Source of the DNA: Gammaproteobacteria bacterium | GTDB lineage: Bacteria; Pseudomonadota; Gammaproteobacteria; Pseudomonadales; Oceanobacteraceae | NCBI GenBank assembly: GCA_013373125.1 | Contig: JABXIK010000043.1 | Location: 1 to 57,445 of the forward strand | Direction of reading: 5' to 3' | DNA length: 57,445 bases | In this document: in pieces, positions 9,289-19,521 of the stretch | Layout: each line of letters opens with the position of its first letter | Numbering within the stretch: position 1 is the stretch's first letter | Translations under genes and position numbers: made by a program | Notes under the pieces: model-generated | Databases searched by the model: none | The model's input: the letters and a program-made list of their open reading frames with translations, nothing else | Told to the model about the DNA's origin: nothing

Positions 9289-9876
9289 ATGAGTGATCAA
9301 TGGACAATCTGCCCATGGGCCAAAGGCGAGGAATACATACGTTACCATAATGAGGAGTGGGGGATTCCGTGCTTTGATGATCAAAAGCTGTTTGAAAAAC
9401 TGTGTTTAGAAGGTCAGCAAGCCGGCCTGAGCTGGATTACGGTATTGAATAAGCGTGATCATTACCGTAAATGTTTTTACAAATTTAACCCGAATAAAAT
9501 CGCCAAAATGTCCGACGAGGATATTGAAACCTTGCTGCTTGATACTGGCCTGATTCGTAATCGCTTAAAACTCTACGGCATCCGTAAAAACGCCATTGCC
9601 TTTCTTGCATTAAATAAGCAATTGAAAAAAGAAGGGCGTAGCTTCAGTGATTTTATTTGGGCGTTTGTGGATCATGAAGTGCAAGTGAATCGCTTTAAGG
9701 CGTTATCGGAAGTGCCTGCTCAAGTGGATGAAGCACAAGCCATGAGTAAAGCATTAAAGAAAGCTGGATTTACCTTTGTAGGGCCGACTATTTGTTATGC
9801 ATTTATGCAGTCCATGGGGTTGGTGAATGATCATTTAACATCGTGTCCGTGTCATCCTGATAATGACGGACAATAA
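9289..9876 (+). CDS. tag: DNA-3-methyladenine glycosylase I
   Basis: The enzyme removes 3-methyladenine from alkylated DNA and starts base excision repair. The 195-residue length fits the family. Near the N-terminus CPWAKGEEYIRYHNEEWG gives the zinc-binding Cys and His, and the C-terminal VNDHLTSCPCH supplies the second His/Cys pair seen in E. coli Tag. The central block LEGQQAGLSW and the WITVLNKR stretch are typical of the catalytic fold. A GGAGGT ribosome site lies 7 bases before the ATG. It converges on ychF with a shared hairpin terminator between them. Confidence 0.95.
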   Translation: MSDQWTICPWAKGEEYIRYHNEEWGIPCFDDQKLFEKLCLEGQQAGLSWITVLNKRDHYRKCFYKFNPNKIAKMSDEDIETLLLDTGLIRNRLKLYGIRKNAIAFLALNKQLKKEGRSFSDFIWAFVDHEVQVNRFKALSEVPAQVDEAQAMSKALKKAGFTFVGPTICYAFMQSMGLVNDHLTSCPCHPDNDGQ

Positions 9877-9889
9877 ATGAGCGGATATA

Positions 9890-9923
9890 AAAAAAGCGCT
9901 TGTGGCAAAACAAGCGCTTTTTT
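9890..9923. terminator. Bidirectional intrinsic terminator between tag and ychF
   Basis: A 13-base perfect stem (A-run plus GCGCTTG against CAAGCGC plus T-run) closes an 8-base loop. The A-run on one side and T-run on the other make it serve both convergent genes. Confidence 0.9.
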
Positions 9924-9943
9924 AAATACGTTTAAGTGATCGC

Positions 9944-11038
9944 TTAAACGTTAAATAAGAAGTGCAGTACGTCACCGTCTTTCACTACGTATTCTTTACC
10001 TTCAACACGTAATTTACCGGCTTGTTTACAACCCGATTCACCTTTGTATTCGATGAAATCATCGTAAGCCATGGTTTCAGCACGGATGAAGCCTTTTTCG
10101 AAGTCAGTGTGAATCACGCCAGCCGCTTTCGGTGCGGTGTCGCCTTTCTTAATGGTCCAAGCGCGTACTTCTTTCACACCTGCGGTGAAGTAAGTTTGCA
10201 AACCAAGTAGCTCGTAACCGGCACGAATTACGCGGTTTAAACCTGGTTCACTTTGACCCATTTCTTCAAGGAACATGGCCACGTCTTCTGGATCATCGAG
10301 TTCAGAAATTTCTTGTTCGATCTTGTTACAAACCGGTACAACAACGGCATTTTCTTGTGCCGCAATGCCTTTTACGATATCTAAGAATGGGTTGTTCTCG
10401 AAACCGTCTTCGGCCACGTTAGCAATGTACATGGTCGGTTTAACCGTGATCATATGGAACATACGCAGACGTTTTTTCTCGTCATCACTTAGATCCATAG
10501 AGCGGATTGGTAGGTTGTTTTCTAAATGGGCGACCATTTTTTCTAACAGGGCTTTATCCGCAACCGCGTCTTTATCTCCGCCTTTTGCTGTACGGGTTAC
10601 GCGCTGTAATTGTTTCTCAGCGGATTCTAAGTCTGCCAAGATTAATTCTAAGTTGATTACGTCGATGTCATCCGCTGGGTTGATGCGGTTTTCAACGTGG
10701 ATTACGTTTTCATCTTCGAAACAGCGAACAACGTGTGCGATAGCATCGGTTTCACGAATGTTGGCAAGGAATTGGTTACCTAAACCTTCACCTTTTGACG
10801 CGCCTTTTACTAAGCCTGCAATGTCCACGAATTCCATGGTGGTTGGAATGATTTTTTCTGGGCTCACGATTTCTGCAAGTGCATCTAGGCGTGAATCCGG
10901 CATAGGTACTACGCCGCTGTTTGGCTCAATAGTACAGAATGGGAAGTTTTCTGCGCCAATACCCGATTTTGTTAGCGCGTTGAAAAGAGTGGATTTACCA
11001 ACGTTTGGTAAACCGACGATGCCACATTTAAAACCCAT
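9944..11038 (-). CDS. ychF: Ribosome-associated GTPase/ATPase YchF
   Basis: YchF is a conserved Obg-like P-loop protein that binds ribosomes and prefers ATP; it modulates translation and oxidative stress responses. The product begins [17 protein letters not shown], the expected N-terminus with the Walker A motif at residues 8-16. [20 protein letters not shown] is the switch region and NKIEQE marks the G4-like site. The C-terminal TGS-like domain ends [12 protein letters not shown] chose ATG 11038 (364 residues) because upstream in-frame codons to 11116 would run into pth and add 26 unrelated residues. It follows pth by 35 bases and is probably cotranscribed. Confidence 0.95.
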   Translation of the reverse strand: MGFKCGIVGLPNVGKSTLFNALTKSGIGAENFPFCTIEPNSGVVPMPDSRLDALAEIVSPEKIIPTTMEFVDIAGLVKGASKGEGLGNQFLANIRETDAIAHVVRCFEDENVIHVENRINPADDIDVINLELILADLESAEKQLQRVTRTAKGGDKDAVADKALLEKMVAHLENNLPIRSMDLSDDEKKRLRMFHMITVKPTMYIANVAEDGFENNPFLDIVKGIAAQENAVVVPVCNKIEQEISELDDPEDVAMFLEEMGQSEPGLNRVIRAGYELLGLQTYFTAGVKEVRAWTIKKGDTAPKAAGVIHTDFEKGFIRAETMAYDDFIEYKGESGCKQAGKLRVEGKEYVVKDGDVLHFLFNV

Positions 11039-11073
11039 GTTGTTTACCTCAAAGGTTAAATCTAAATCTGAAG

Positions 11074-11661
11074 TTATGCTTTGACGCTGTGCAAGCGATT
11101 CATGGCACCAGCCCAATCACCACTCACAAGGCTATCAATTTCTGATGCCGCAGCATCAATGATGGTTTCAATTTTCTTTAATTCATCTTTATTGGGCTTG
11201 CCCAATACATGACCTGTGACCTTGTTTTTATCACCCGGATGTCCGATACCAATGCGTAGGCGATAAAAGTTTTTGTCGTTAGCCATTTTACTGATGATGT
11301 CGCGCAGGCCGTTTTGCCCACCATGACCGCCGCCGAGTTTTAACTTGGCTGTGCCCACTGGTAGATCCAGTTCATCATGCAGTACAAGAATTTCGTTTAC
11401 CGGAATTTTATAAAAGTTAGCTAAGGCTTGAACCGCTTGGCCACTTAAATTCATGAAGGTAGTTGGAAAGAGTAGAAAGACTTCTTTGCCTTTGATTAAG
11501 GCTTTACCACTGAGACCGTGGAATTTTTTTTCAGGTTTGAGTTGCACGCCATGTTGGCGTGCAATCTCGGCGAGTAACCAGGCACCAGCGTTGTGACGAG
11601 TATTCTCATATTCTGAGCCGGGGTTACCCAAGCCCACAATTAGACGAATGTTATCCTTCAC
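11074..11661 (-). CDS. pth: Peptidyl-tRNA hydrolase
   Basis: Pth cleaves peptidyl-tRNAs released from stalled ribosomes and is essential in most bacteria. The 195-residue product carries [20 protein letters not shown] with the catalytic His in the RHNAG segment near residue 23. It also has [20 protein letters not shown] with the conserved Asp, and [13 protein letters not shown]. It lies 22 bases downstream of rplY in the usual rplY-pth-ychF order, so these three form a translation-linked unit. Confidence 0.97.
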   Translation of the reverse strand: MKDNIRLIVGLGNPGSEYENTRHNAGAWLLAEIARQHGVQLKPEKKFHGLSGKALIKGKEVFLLFPTTFMNLSGQAVQALANFYKIPVNEILVLHDELDLPVGTAKLKLGGGHGGQNGLRDIISKMANDKNFYRLRIGIGHPGDKNKVTGHVLGKPNKDELKKIETIIDAAASEIDSLVSGDWAGAMNRLHSVKA

Positions 11662-11683
11662 GCTAATGCCTTAACTTAATTGA

Positions 11684-12310
11684 TTACTCAGCAGCTTCTT
11701 CAGCTTCGCCTTCGCTTGCAACTGCGCCGCCCTTAGGAACGTCTACAGATACAACAGCAGAATCGTGGTCAGCACCGTGAGTTAACTCAAGGATTTGTAC
11801 GCCTTCTGCAAGTTTAAGGTCAGATAGGTGAAGAGTTGTACCAACTTCAACGTCAGCTAGGTCAACTTCGATGAACTCAGGAAGTTTACCCGCTTCACAG
11901 ATCACAACTACGTCATTGATAGTGTGAGTGATCTTACCGCCTTGAAGCTTCACGCCTTTACAAGTTTCTTCGTTGATGAAGTGTAGAGGGATGTGTTGCT
12001 TGATAACAGTGGTGTTAGATACGCGTTGGAAGTCAACGTGTAGAACAACTGGTTTGAAAGCGTGACGTTGAACGTCTTTGATTAGAACGTTCTCAGTAGT
12101 ACCGCCAACGTTTAGTTTAACGATGTGGCTGAAGAAACCTTCGTCTTCGAACGCTTTGTTTAGTTCACGTAGCTCAAGAGTTACTTGAGTAGGGGCTTTG
12201 TCGCCACCGTAAACGATACCAGGAGTTTTGCCAGCTTCACGACGTAGGCGGCGGCTCGCACCCGTACCTTTAGTTTCGCGAACTTCGGCGTTTAATACAT
12301 AATTAGCCAT
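11684..12310 (-). CDS. rplY: 50S ribosomal protein L25, two-domain CTC form
   Basis: The 208-residue protein is the long CTC/TL5 type: an N-terminal L25 fold that binds 5S rRNA (residues 1-95, with GASRRLRREAGKTPGIVYG) and a C-terminal beta domain (about 100-190). It ends in an acidic Glu/Ala tail. Short L25 proteins, as in E. coli, lack the second domain. It sits between prs and pth, the standard pseudomonad-like order. The start follows a purine-rich AAAGGTAATAA ribosome site. Confidence 0.96.
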   Translation of the reverse strand: MANYVLNAEVRETKGTGASRRLRREAGKTPGIVYGGDKAPTQVTLELRELNKAFEDEGFFSHIVKLNVGGTTENVLIKDVQRHAFKPVVLHVDFQRVSNTTVIKQHIPLHFINEETCKGVKLQGGKITHTINDVVVICEAGKLPEFIEVDLADVEVGTTLHLSDLKLAEGVQILELTHGADHDSAVVSVDVPKGGAVASEGEAEEAAE

Positions 12311-12370
12311 GGTTTATTACCTTTATAAATGAAATTAGCCCTAACCCCGCGACCAGAGTTAGAGCCCATT

Positions 12371-12390
12371 ACTTAAAGCGAACTTTAAGT
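12371..12390. repeat. Perfect 8-base hairpin in the prs-rplY gap
   Basis: ACTTAAAG and CTTTAAGT pair around a CGAA loop. No T-run follows on the transcribed (minus) strand, so it is more likely an mRNA processing or stability hairpin between prs and rplY than a terminator. Confidence 0.5.
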
Positions 12391-12412
12391 TCTACCAGAA
12401 TCAGGTTCCGAA

Positions 12413-13357
12413 TTAACGGAACATGGCGCTGATGGATTCTTCGTTATTAACGCGTCGGATCGACTCCGCTAATAATCCTGCAAGAGTGAGCTGACGAATA
12501 CGTCCGCAGTTCTTGGCAGCGTCAGTTAGAGGAATAGTGTCAGTAACCACTAACTCATCTAGCTGGGAATTCGTGATATTTTCAATCGCGGCGCCGGATA
12601 GTACAGGATGTGTACAGTAAGCTACAACCTTTTTCGCACCAAATTGCTTAAGGGCATCAGCGGCTTTACATAGGGTGCCAGCGGTATCCACCATATCGTC
12701 TACTAATACGCAGGTACGATCGGTAACATCACCAATAATGTGCATAACTTGCGCTTCGTTAGCTTGTGGACGACGTTTGTCGATGATAGCTAGGTCGGCA
12801 TCGTTAAGTTGCTTGGCAATCGCGCGGGCACGAACAACACCACCCACGTCTGGAGAAACAACCATTAGGTTGTCGTAGTTTTGCTTCTCGATGTCATCTA
12901 ATAAAATCGGTGAACCATAGATGTTATCCATAGGGATATTGAAGAAGCCTTGAATTTGGTCAGCGTGTAGATCAACCGTTAATACGCGGTCAACACCCGC
13001 AGTTTGTAGCATGTCAGCCACAACTTTTGCTGAAATCGGCACACGAGCAGAACGTACACGACGATCCTGACGGGCATAACCATAATAAGGAATAACCGCT
13101 GTAATACGACCGGCAGAAGAACGACGTAAAGCGTCTGCCATTAACAATACTTCCATTAAGTTATCGTTAGTCGGTACACAGGTAGGCTGGATGATGAAAA
13201 CGTCTTTACCACGCACGTTTTCTTGAATATCAATGGTGATTTCACCATCACTGAATTGTCCGCAGGTAGCGTCACCTAGGGGAAGGTCCAAGCGCTCAAC
13301 AATAAGACGCGCCAATTCCGGATTTGCATTACCGGTAAAAACCATTAACTTAGACAC
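12413..13357 (-). CDS. prs: Ribose-phosphate pyrophosphokinase (PRPP synthetase)
   Basis: Prs makes PRPP from ribose 5-phosphate and ATP, feeding nucleotide, His and Trp synthesis. The product has [15 protein letters not shown] at the start, the flexible [10 protein letters not shown] segment, the divalent-ion site [11 protein letters not shown], and the PRPP loop [11 protein letters not shown] chose GTG at 13357 (314 residues, preceded by a GGGG ribosome site): it aligns with the N-terminus of family members. An upstream TTG at 13390 would add 11 residues that reach towards the tRNA. Gene order tRNA-Gln-prs-rplY is conserved in related genera. Confidence 0.95.
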   Translation of the reverse strand: MSKLMVFTGNANPELARLIVERLDLPLGDATCGQFSDGEITIDIQENVRGKDVFIIQPTCVPTNDNLMEVLLMADALRRSSAGRITAVIPYYGYARQDRRVRSARVPISAKVVADMLQTAGVDRVLTVDLHADQIQGFFNIPMDNIYGSPILLDDIEKQNYDNLMVVSPDVGGVVRARAIAKQLNDADLAIIDKRRPQANEAQVMHIIGDVTDRTCVLVDDMVDTAGTLCKAADALKQFGAKKVVAYCTHPVLSGAAIENITNSQLDELVVTDTIPLTDAAKNCGRIRQLTLAGLLAESIRRVNNEESISAMFR

Positions 13358-13408
13358 GTCGGATACCCCATGTGCTAATTGCTTGATCAATGATGGATTT
13401 TAAGAAGA

Positions 13409-13483
13409 TGGCAGGGGTGGCAGGATTCGAACCTACGCATGACGGGATCAAAACCCGTTGCCTTACCGCTTGGCTACACCCCT
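13409..13483 (-). tRNA. tRNA-Gln (anticodon TTG)
   Basis: A 75-base tRNA including the encoded CCA. Acceptor arms AGGGGTG and CACCCCT pair fully; the T-loop is GGTTCGAATCC-like, and the anticodon loop TTTTGAT is flanked by ACGGG/CCCGT, giving anticodon TTG (UUG) for glutamine. It lies between ispE and prs on the same strand. Confidence 0.97.
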
Positions 13484-13492
13484 AATTTTGAC

Positions 13493-14344
13493 TCAGCTTG
13501 TTAAAGCTTTTTGCAGTGGCGATTGGTTAATGCCTTTTGCCACGAAAGCTTCAATTTCAGCTGGTAGCTTGGCTAGAACCGAGTTTGCTTCGCTCTCAGA
13601 ATTTACTTCTAAGAAGACGCAAGCGCCAGTGCCAGTCATTCTAGCAGAACCGAAATTCTTTAGCAAATTCAATGAGTTAGAAACTTCTTGGTAGAGTTTG
13701 CAAACCACTGATTCACAGTCATTTCGACCCTCGCCCCTCAGAGCGGCGCTCATTCTGCACTTTGGAGTGTCCCTTGTCAAATCTTTGTGTGAAAAAATTT
13801 CACCTGTGTTTACGTGGCAGTCTGGTACCACCACCACAAACCAGTTTTCTTCTAAATCCATCATGTCCGTGAGCTGCTCTCCGACCCCCTCTGCCCATGC
13901 GGCTCGACCGCGAACAAAGATGGGGATGTCAGCGCCCAGCTCTAAGCCTAGCTCAGCTAATTCGTCTTCGCTTAATTGAGTTTGCCATAAATGATTTAGA
14001 CCAATCAGAGCAGTAGCGGCGTTGGATGAGCCGCCACCAAGACCGCCGCCCATAGGAAGAATTTTCTTTAATCGAATGCGCGCCCCTTTACGGCAGCCGG
14101 TTTTATTTTGCAAAAGCTTGGCGGCTTTATAAATGAGGTTGTCTTCAAGAGCGACCCCGACAATGGCTGGCTCTATGGTAATGCTGTCGTCTTTAGTGGG
14201 TTCGAATGTGAGTTCATCGCAAATGTCGATGAACTGAAAAATGCTTTGCAGTTCATGATAGCCATTGGGACGTTGACCTGTGATGTGCAGGAAGAGGTTT
14301 AACTTGGCTGGGCTGGGTAGGGTCAGGGAATTCATGGCTGTCAC
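13493..14344 (-). CDS. ispE: 4-diphosphocytidyl-2-C-methyl-D-erythritol kinase
   Basis: IspE phosphorylates CDP-methylerythritol in the non-mevalonate isoprenoid pathway. It is a GHMP kinase: PSPAKLNLFLHITGQRPNGYHELQS marks the N-terminus (shown in part: AKLNLFLHI), and KKILPMGGGLGGGSSNAA near residues 90-107 is the ATP loop. ELGADIPIF and MTGTGACVF complete the fold. Length 283 is normal. In Pseudomonas it directly follows lolB; here a 7-kb choline unit separates the two, so ispE needs its own promoter within the 329-base gap upstream. Confidence 0.96.
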   Translation of the reverse strand: MTAMNSLTLPSPAKLNLFLHITGQRPNGYHELQSIFQFIDICDELTFEPTKDDSITIEPAIVGVALEDNLIYKAAKLLQNKTGCRKGARIRLKKILPMGGGLGGGSSNAATALIGLNHLWQTQLSEDELAELGLELGADIPIFVRGRAAWAEGVGEQLTDMMDLEENWFVVVVPDCHVNTGEIFSHKDLTRDTPKCRMSAALRGEGRNDCESVVCKLYQEVSNSLNLLKNFGSARMTGTGACVFLEVNSESEANSVLAKLPAEIEAFVAKGINQSPLQKALTS

Positions 14345-14650
14345 GACATATATAGAAGTAAGAAAACACGAGATGCGGGAGTGTAGGGGAAAGCGAGATT
14401 GATGGCGAGTTTGGCGATGGAATTGATCGGGTTTATCCGGGAAATGGCATTGTATTTAAGTAAATGCTGGGTTGATTGCATATGTAAAGAGGTAATAAGT
14501 ATCGTGCTGTAATTAATTTAAAGCCCGCCAAAAGCTCGGTGGTACCTTGATTTTGCTGGTTTTTTCACTTTATTAGGTAGATTTAAGATGGGTGTGTAGA
14601 GATTGGCTAGACTTGATATGTAGAGCTCTAAACTTTAGACTCGTATTTAA
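14345..14650. other. Divergent ispE/betI intergenic region
   Basis: The 329 bases between ispE and betI must hold both promoters. The betI end carries a BetI-like palindrome (listed separately). A second short palindrome TAGAGCTCTA lies at 14621-14630. Promoter hexamers could not be assigned with confidence. Confidence 0.5.
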
Positions 14651-14663
14651 TTGAACGTTCAAT
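14650..14663. promoter_or_regulatory. Probable BetI operator
   Basis: ATTGAACGTTCAAT is a perfect 14-base palindrome ending 10 bases before the betI start. It closely resembles the E. coli BetI site, which contains TTGGACGTTCAAT. Its position would let BetI repress its own betIBA transcription until choline is present. Confidence 0.8.
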
Positions 14664-14673
14664 CAATGAAATT

Positions 14674-15279
14674 ATGCCAAAAGTAGGAATAGAGCCGGTT
14701 CGAAAGCTGCAATTAATCGAGGCGACTTTGAAGTCCATCGAAGCGAATGGGTTTCAGGGAACCACCATTGTCACGATTAGCCGTTTAGCGGGAATGTCAT
14801 CTGGAATTATCAGCCATTACTTTGGTGGTAAGCAGGGCATCATCGAAGCTGCAGTGCGACATTTATTAGAGCAGTTAAAGCAAGGGCTGCTCACTCGCTT
14901 AGAGCGCGGGGATAGTCAGAATCCCATGGCGCGTCTCATGATGATTGTGGAAACCAACTTTTCGGGGTTCCAGCAATCTTCTCCAGCCACAACCACGTGG
15001 CTGTCTTTCTGGGGGCAGGCGACCCATGACGAAGGGTTAGCAAGATTACAGGCGGTGAACAATAAACGTCTTGAAAGCAATTTACGCTATTCGTTCCGCC
15101 AACTAATTACGAATCCAGTGAAGGCTGCGGAAGCCGCAAGAATGACCGCGGCCATGATTGATGGCATGTGGCTACGAAGTACGTTAAGTCCGGCACAAGA
15201 GCGCAACTTCCGCGATTCGGAACGTCTGTGTAAAGAATTCATTCACCTGCAGGTGGAACGCTTTGGGAGCGAAGTATGA
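14674..15279 (+). CDS. betI: TetR-family choline-responsive repressor
   Basis: The product matches BetI throughout: it opens [19 protein letters not shown], has a helix-turn-helix at about residues 30-50 ([20 protein letters not shown]) and a TetR_C-type ligand domain after it. BetI represses bet genes and is relieved by choline. A perfect palindrome sits immediately upstream, leaving little room for a separate ribosome site. The stop overlaps the betB start by 4 bases (ATGA), so the two are translationally coupled. Confidence 0.94.
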   Translation: MPKVGIEPVRKLQLIEATLKSIEANGFQGTTIVTISRLAGMSSGIISHYFGGKQGIIEAAVRHLLEQLKQGLLTRLERGDSQNPMARLMMIVETNFSGFQQSSPATTTWLSFWGQATHDEGLARLQAVNNKRLESNLRYSFRQLITNPVKAAEAARMTAAMIDGMWLRSTLSPAQERNFRDSERLCKEFIHLQVERFGSEV

Positions 15280-16733
15280 AAGTCCTGAAAAATTTTATCC
15301 ATGGCCAATCTTTTGCCAATCAATCCGGTGAAACCTTTGATGTGGTCAATCCCGCAACCGGTAACGTGGTTTATCAAGTAGAAGTGGCGGATGACAGCGT
15401 ACGTGATGCCGCGATTAAAAGTGCAAAGCAAGGGTTTGCAACTTGGTCGGCTATGACGGGTATGGAGCGCAGTCGCATTTTATTAAAAGCCGTCGCGTTA
15501 TTGCGTGAACGCAATGATGAATTAGCGGCCATTGAAGTTGAGGATACGGGTAAGCCTTGGCAAGAAGCTTCGGTAGTGGATGTGGTGACGGGTGCCGATT
15601 CCATCGAATTTTTTGCCGGTCTTGCCCCTGCTATTGAAGGTAATCAACAGGATTTGGGTGGTGACTTTTATTATTCCCGCCGTGAAGCGTTAGGTGTGTG
15701 TGCGGGCATAGGTGCTTGGAATTATCCATTACAAATCGCCTGTTGGAAATCGGCCCCTGCATTAGCGTGTGGTAACGCCATGATTTTCAAACCATCGGAA
15801 GAGACACCTCATGGCGCAGTCAAATTAGCAGAAATCTTTACCGAAGCTGGTGTGCCTCATGGGGTATTTAATGTGGTGCATGGTGCTGCGCAAGTGGGCA
15901 GTTGGTTAACCCATCATAGCGACATTGCCAAGGTTTCATTTACCGGTGAAGTGAGTACGGGTAAAAAAGTAATGGCCGCAGCGGCCACCACGTTAAAAGA
16001 AGTCACGATGGAGTTAGGTGGAAAATCACCGCTGATTATTTTTGACGATGCGGATTTAGAAGATGCTGTCTCTGCCGCCATGCTAGGTAATTTTTATACC
16101 CAAGGTGAAATCTGCACCAATGGCACTCGGGTGTTTGTGCACTCAGGAATTAAAGATGCTTTCATGGCTCGCTTACTCGAGCGCACACAAAATAACATTG
16201 TGGTTGGTGATCCCATGAACCCGCAAGTAAATTTTGGCGCGTTAATTTCTAAAAAACATCAGCAATTGGTTTTGGATTACATAGAAAAGGGTAAAGCAGA
16301 AGGAGCCAAATTAGTCTGCGGCGGTCAGGCGTTAACCCTAGCTGGTTTCGAACAAGGGTGTTTTGTTGCGCCCACTATTTTTACCGATTGTCGCGATGAT
16401 ATGACAATCGTAAAAGAAGAAATCTTTGGCCCAGTCATGTCGGTTTTGGAATTTGAAAGTGAAGACGAAGTGATTCGTCGTGCTAATGATACTGAGCTGG
16501 GTTTGGCTGCCGGCGTATTCACTAAAGACATTCGCCGTGCTCATCGTGTGATACATCAAATGCAAGCGGGTATTTGTTGGATCAATGCTTATGGCAACTC
16601 TCCAGCAGAAATGGCTGTCGGTGGTTACAAGTTATCCGGTTTAGGTCGTGAGAATGGTCTTGAGACATTACGTCACTACACACAAGTGAAATCTGTGTAT
16701 GTAGGTATGAATCCAATTGAGAGTCCGTTTTAA
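15276..16733 (+). CDS. betB: Betaine aldehyde dehydrogenase
   Basis: BetB oxidises betaine aldehyde to glycine betaine with NAD(P)+, the second step of osmoprotectant synthesis. The 485-residue protein is a standard aldehyde dehydrogenase. It has [20 protein letters not shown] in the cofactor domain, the active-site Glu in MELGGKSP near residue 246, and the catalytic Cys in [10 protein letters not shown] near 280. [11 protein letters not shown] lies near the C-terminal third. It overlaps betI by 4 bases and precedes betA by a few bases. Confidence 0.96.
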   Translation: MKVLKNFIHGQSFANQSGETFDVVNPATGNVVYQVEVADDSVRDAAIKSAKQGFATWSAMTGMERSRILLKAVALLRERNDELAAIEVEDTGKPWQEASVVDVVTGADSIEFFAGLAPAIEGNQQDLGGDFYYSRREALGVCAGIGAWNYPLQIACWKSAPALACGNAMIFKPSEETPHGAVKLAEIFTEAGVPHGVFNVVHGAAQVGSWLTHHSDIAKVSFTGEVSTGKKVMAAAATTLKEVTMELGGKSPLIIFDDADLEDAVSAAMLGNFYTQGEICTNGTRVFVHSGIKDAFMARLLERTQNNIVVGDPMNPQVNFGALISKKHQQLVLDYIEKGKAEGAKLVCGGQALTLAGFEQGCFVAPTIFTDCRDDMTIVKEEIFGPVMSVLEFESEDEVIRRANDTELGLAAGVFTKDIRRAHRVIHQMQAGICWINAYGNSPAEMAVGGYKLSGLGRENGLETLRHYTQVKSVYVGMNPIESPF

Positions 16734-16741
16734 AGGTGGCC

Positions 16742-18424
16742 ATGATGAAAGAATTTGATTACATCATTGTCGGTGCGGGTTCAGCGGGTTGTGTGCTAGC
16801 CAATCGTTTGAGTGAAGATGCTGACAAACAGGTTTTACTTATCGAAACCGGCGGCAGTGATCGCAGTATTTTTATTCAAATGCCGACGGCGCTTTCTATT
16901 CCCATGAGTACGGAAAAATTTGCCTGGCAATTTCATACGGACCCAGAACCCTTTTTAGATAACCGCAAAATGCATTGCCCGCGCGGTAAAGTGTTGGGAG
17001 GCTCGTCTTCGATCAATGGCATGGTGTACGTACGCGGGCATGCACGGGATTTTGATGAGTGGGCTGAGCACGGCGCCGAAAATTGGGATTATCAACATTG
17101 CTTGCCGTATTTCAAAAAAGCGGAAACCTGGGCATTTGGTGGTGATGAATATCGTGGCGATAACGGCCCTCTTGCCACAAATAATGGCAACAACATGCAA
17201 AACCCGCTTTATTCAGCATTCATCGAAGCAGGTAAAGAAGCGGGCTATGACTTTACCCATGATTACAATGGTCGCCAGCAAGAAGGTTTTGGGCCCATGC
17301 ATATGACGGTGAAAAACGGTGTGCGTTGGTCGACTGCTAATGCGTATCTACGCCCAGCTATGCAGCGCGAAAATTTAACCGTAATGACAGGGGCTTTAGT
17401 GCATAAAGTGTTGCTGGATACAGGCAATGAAAAGCGCGCCACTGGCGTTAAAGTTGAGCATAAAAATCGCACATTTGAAATTAAAGCAAAACAAGAAGTG
17501 ATTCTATCCGCAGGTTCCATTGGCTCACCGCATATATTGCAGTTATCCGGTATTGGTGCGCCTGATGTATTGGCTAAAGCGGGAATCGAAGTCAAACATG
17601 CATTGCCCGGTGTGGGTGAAAATTTACAGGATCACTTGGAGTTTTATTTCCAGTTTAAATGTAAACAGCCCATTACGCTTAATGGAAAACTCAATCTTTG
17701 GGATAAGTTTTTAATCGGTGCTCGATGGTTTTTAACACGTAAAGGTTTAGGTGCCACGAATCATTTTGAGTCGTGTGGTTTTATTCGCTCCAAAGCAGGG
17801 GTTGAATGGCCGGATTTGCAGTATCACTTCTTACCGGCCGCTATGCGCTATGACGGCAAGGCGGCGTTTGATGGTCATGGCTTTCAAGTTCATATTGGTC
17901 ATAACAAACCTAAGAGTCGTGGTCGCGTACATGTGCGATCAAGCGATCCCCATGTACATCCATCTATTTTATTTAATTACTTACAAGCAGAAGAAGATCG
18001 TGAGGGGTTTCGTGATTGCGTAAAACTCACACGAGAAATTATCAACCAACCGGCTTTTGATGCCTATCGTGACGGCGAAATTCAACCAGGCGAAGCAGTA
18101 CAAAGTGATGCGCAGATTGATGCTTTTGTTCGTTCTGCCGTGGAAAGTGCATATCACCCATCTTGTTCGTGTCGCATGGGTGAAGATGACATGGCGGTTG
18201 TAAATAGTGAAACCAAGGTTCATGGAATTGTGGGATTAAGAGTAGTGGATTCTTCGATCTTTCCAACGATTCCGAATGGGAATTTGAATGCGCCCACGAT
18301 TATGGTGGCAGAAAGAGCTGCGGATTTAATTCGTGCTCGCCAAATGGAGCGTGTATCAAACGCCGAAGTGGGAATGGATACAAAATGGAATGAGCATCAA
18401 CGCCCAGGCAAAGCAAAGCGATAA
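16742..18424 (+). CDS. betA: Choline dehydrogenase (FAD, GMC family)
   Basis: BetA oxidises choline to betaine aldehyde at the membrane and passes electrons to the respiratory chain. The protein shows the FAD-binding start [15 protein letters not shown], the GMC signature [18 protein letters not shown] (residues about 80-97), and the C-terminal active-site region [11 protein letters not shown] with its catalytic His plus [16 protein letters not shown]. About 560 residues is the normal length. ATG 16742 or 16745 is preferred over GTG 16736, which lies inside the AAAGGTGG ribosome site. Confidence 0.95.
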   Translation: MMKEFDYIIVGAGSAGCVLANRLSEDADKQVLLIETGGSDRSIFIQMPTALSIPMSTEKFAWQFHTDPEPFLDNRKMHCPRGKVLGGSSSINGMVYVRGHARDFDEWAEHGAENWDYQHCLPYFKKAETWAFGGDEYRGDNGPLATNNGNNMQNPLYSAFIEAGKEAGYDFTHDYNGRQQEGFGPMHMTVKNGVRWSTANAYLRPAMQRENLTVMTGALVHKVLLDTGNEKRATGVKVEHKNRTFEIKAKQEVILSAGSIGSPHILQLSGIGAPDVLAKAGIEVKHALPGVGENLQDHLEFYFQFKCKQPITLNGKLNLWDKFLIGARWFLTRKGLGATNHFESCGFIRSKAGVEWPDLQYHFLPAAMRYDGKAAFDGHGFQVHIGHNKPKSRGRVHVRSSDPHVHPSILFNYLQAEEDREGFRDCVKLTREIINQPAFDAYRDGEIQPGEAVQSDAQIDAFVRSAVESAYHPSCSCRMGEDDMAVVNSETKVHGIVGLRVVDSSIFPTIPNGNLNAPTIMVAERAADLIRARQMERVSNAEVGMDTKWNEHQRPGKAKR

Positions 18425-18462
18425 CCAAAGATTTTCAAATAATGATAAACCGGAGGAAAAGC

Positions 18463-19386
18463 ATGAAATTAATACGAACGATCGCGGCCATGGCACTGGC
18501 CGTTGTGGCATCTGCGAGTATGGCTAATCAATGTGAAAAAGTGCGTTTTTCAGATGTGGGCTGGACGGATATTACGGCAACGACCGCGTTAAGCTCTGTC
18601 GTGTTAAAAGGCTTGGGTTATAAACCGTCGACTCAAATGTTATCCGTACCTGTGACATATAAGTCTTTAGAAAATGGTGATATTGATGTGTTCTTAGGTA
18701 ACTGGATGCCAACCATGGAAGGGGATATTCGCCCTTACTTGGATCGAGGCACAGTGGAAACCATTAAAACCAATTTAACCGGTGCGAAATACACTTTAGC
18801 AGTGCCGAAAAATGTTTACGATGCAGGGGTTAAAACCTTTTCCGATATCGCAAAGTTTGCCGATAAATTTGATGAGAAAATTTACGGCATCGAACCGGGT
18901 AATGATGGTAACCGTTTAATCCAAGACATGATTGATAAAAATGCATTTGGTTTAAAAGGCTTTGAAGTGGTTGAATCCAGTGAAGCGGGTATGTTATCGC
19001 AAGTGAAGCGCAAAATCCGTCGCGACAAATGGATTGTGTTTTTAGGCTGGGAGCCACATCCAATGAACAGCAACTTTGAGTTGGCGTACTTAGAAGGTGG
19101 CGATGATTTCTTTGGACCGAACCTTGGCGGCGCCAATGTCATGACGAATGTGCGTAAAGGTTACACACAGGAGTGTAAAAATGTGGGTCGTTTCTTGAAT
19201 AACCTTGAGTTCACTTTGACGCTTGAAAACGAAGTGATGAAGGCGATTTTAGATGACAAACAAAAACCAGAATTGGCTGCTAAAAATTGGTTAAAAGCGA
19301 ATCCTGCTGTACTTGATACATGGTTAAACGGTGTAACCACCATTGATGGCAAGCCTGCGTTACCTGCAGTTAAAGCCTCGCTATAA
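18463..19386 (+). CDS. choX: Periplasmic choline-binding protein of an ABC importer
   Basis: A signal peptide (residues 1-22, ending SASMAN) precedes a type II solute-binding fold. The aromatic box that holds quaternary amines in ChoX appears conserved: Trp34 in DVGWTD, Trp81 in GNWMP, a Tyr in KYTLAVP, and Trp196 in LGWEPHPM. The protein delivers choline to ChoWV for conversion by BetA/BetB. ATG 18463 is chosen for its GGAGGAAAAG ribosome site, 21 bases inside a longer frame. It follows betA by 38 bases. Confidence 0.92.
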   Translation: MKLIRTIAAMALAVVASASMANQCEKVRFSDVGWTDITATTALSSVVLKGLGYKPSTQMLSVPVTYKSLENGDIDVFLGNWMPTMEGDIRPYLDRGTVETIKTNLTGAKYTLAVPKNVYDAGVKTFSDIAKFADKFDEKIYGIEPGNDGNRLIQDMIDKNAFGLKGFEVVESSEAGMLSQVKRKIRRDKWIVFLGWEPHPMNSNFELAYLEGGDDFFGPNLGGANVMTNVRKGYTQECKNVGRFLNNLEFTLTLENEVMKAILDDKQKPELAAKNWLKANPAVLDTWLNGVTTIDGKPALPAVKASL

Positions 19387-19458
19387 CTGATTAAGTATTC
19401 TTATTTTGTGAAAGTCACCTTTGTGTTGAAAGTGCATAGGAGACTTTCTTTATTAACC

Positions 19459-19479
19459 GGTTTACCGAACGCGTAAACC
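19459..19479 (+). repeat. Hairpin between choX and choW
   Basis: GGTTTAC and GTAAACC pair perfectly around a 7-base loop in the 135-base choX-choW gap. No T-run follows. Such hairpins after a binding-protein gene often protect the upstream mRNA so that the binding protein is made in excess. Confidence 0.55.
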
Positions 19480-19521
19480 TTAACCAGGAGCTGGTGGCAG
19501 TGTCGTCAGCTACCCAATGAT

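Noticed and set aside
10275..11084. 269-residue open frame on the plus strand
   Set aside because: It lies antisense to ychF, whose motifs are clear, and its sequence is Ser-rich without any family pattern. It is a shadow frame.
11039..11116. N-terminal extension of ychF by 26 residues
   Set aside because: It would overlap pth and has no similarity to known YchF starts; the [16 protein letters not shown] start at 11038 is standard.
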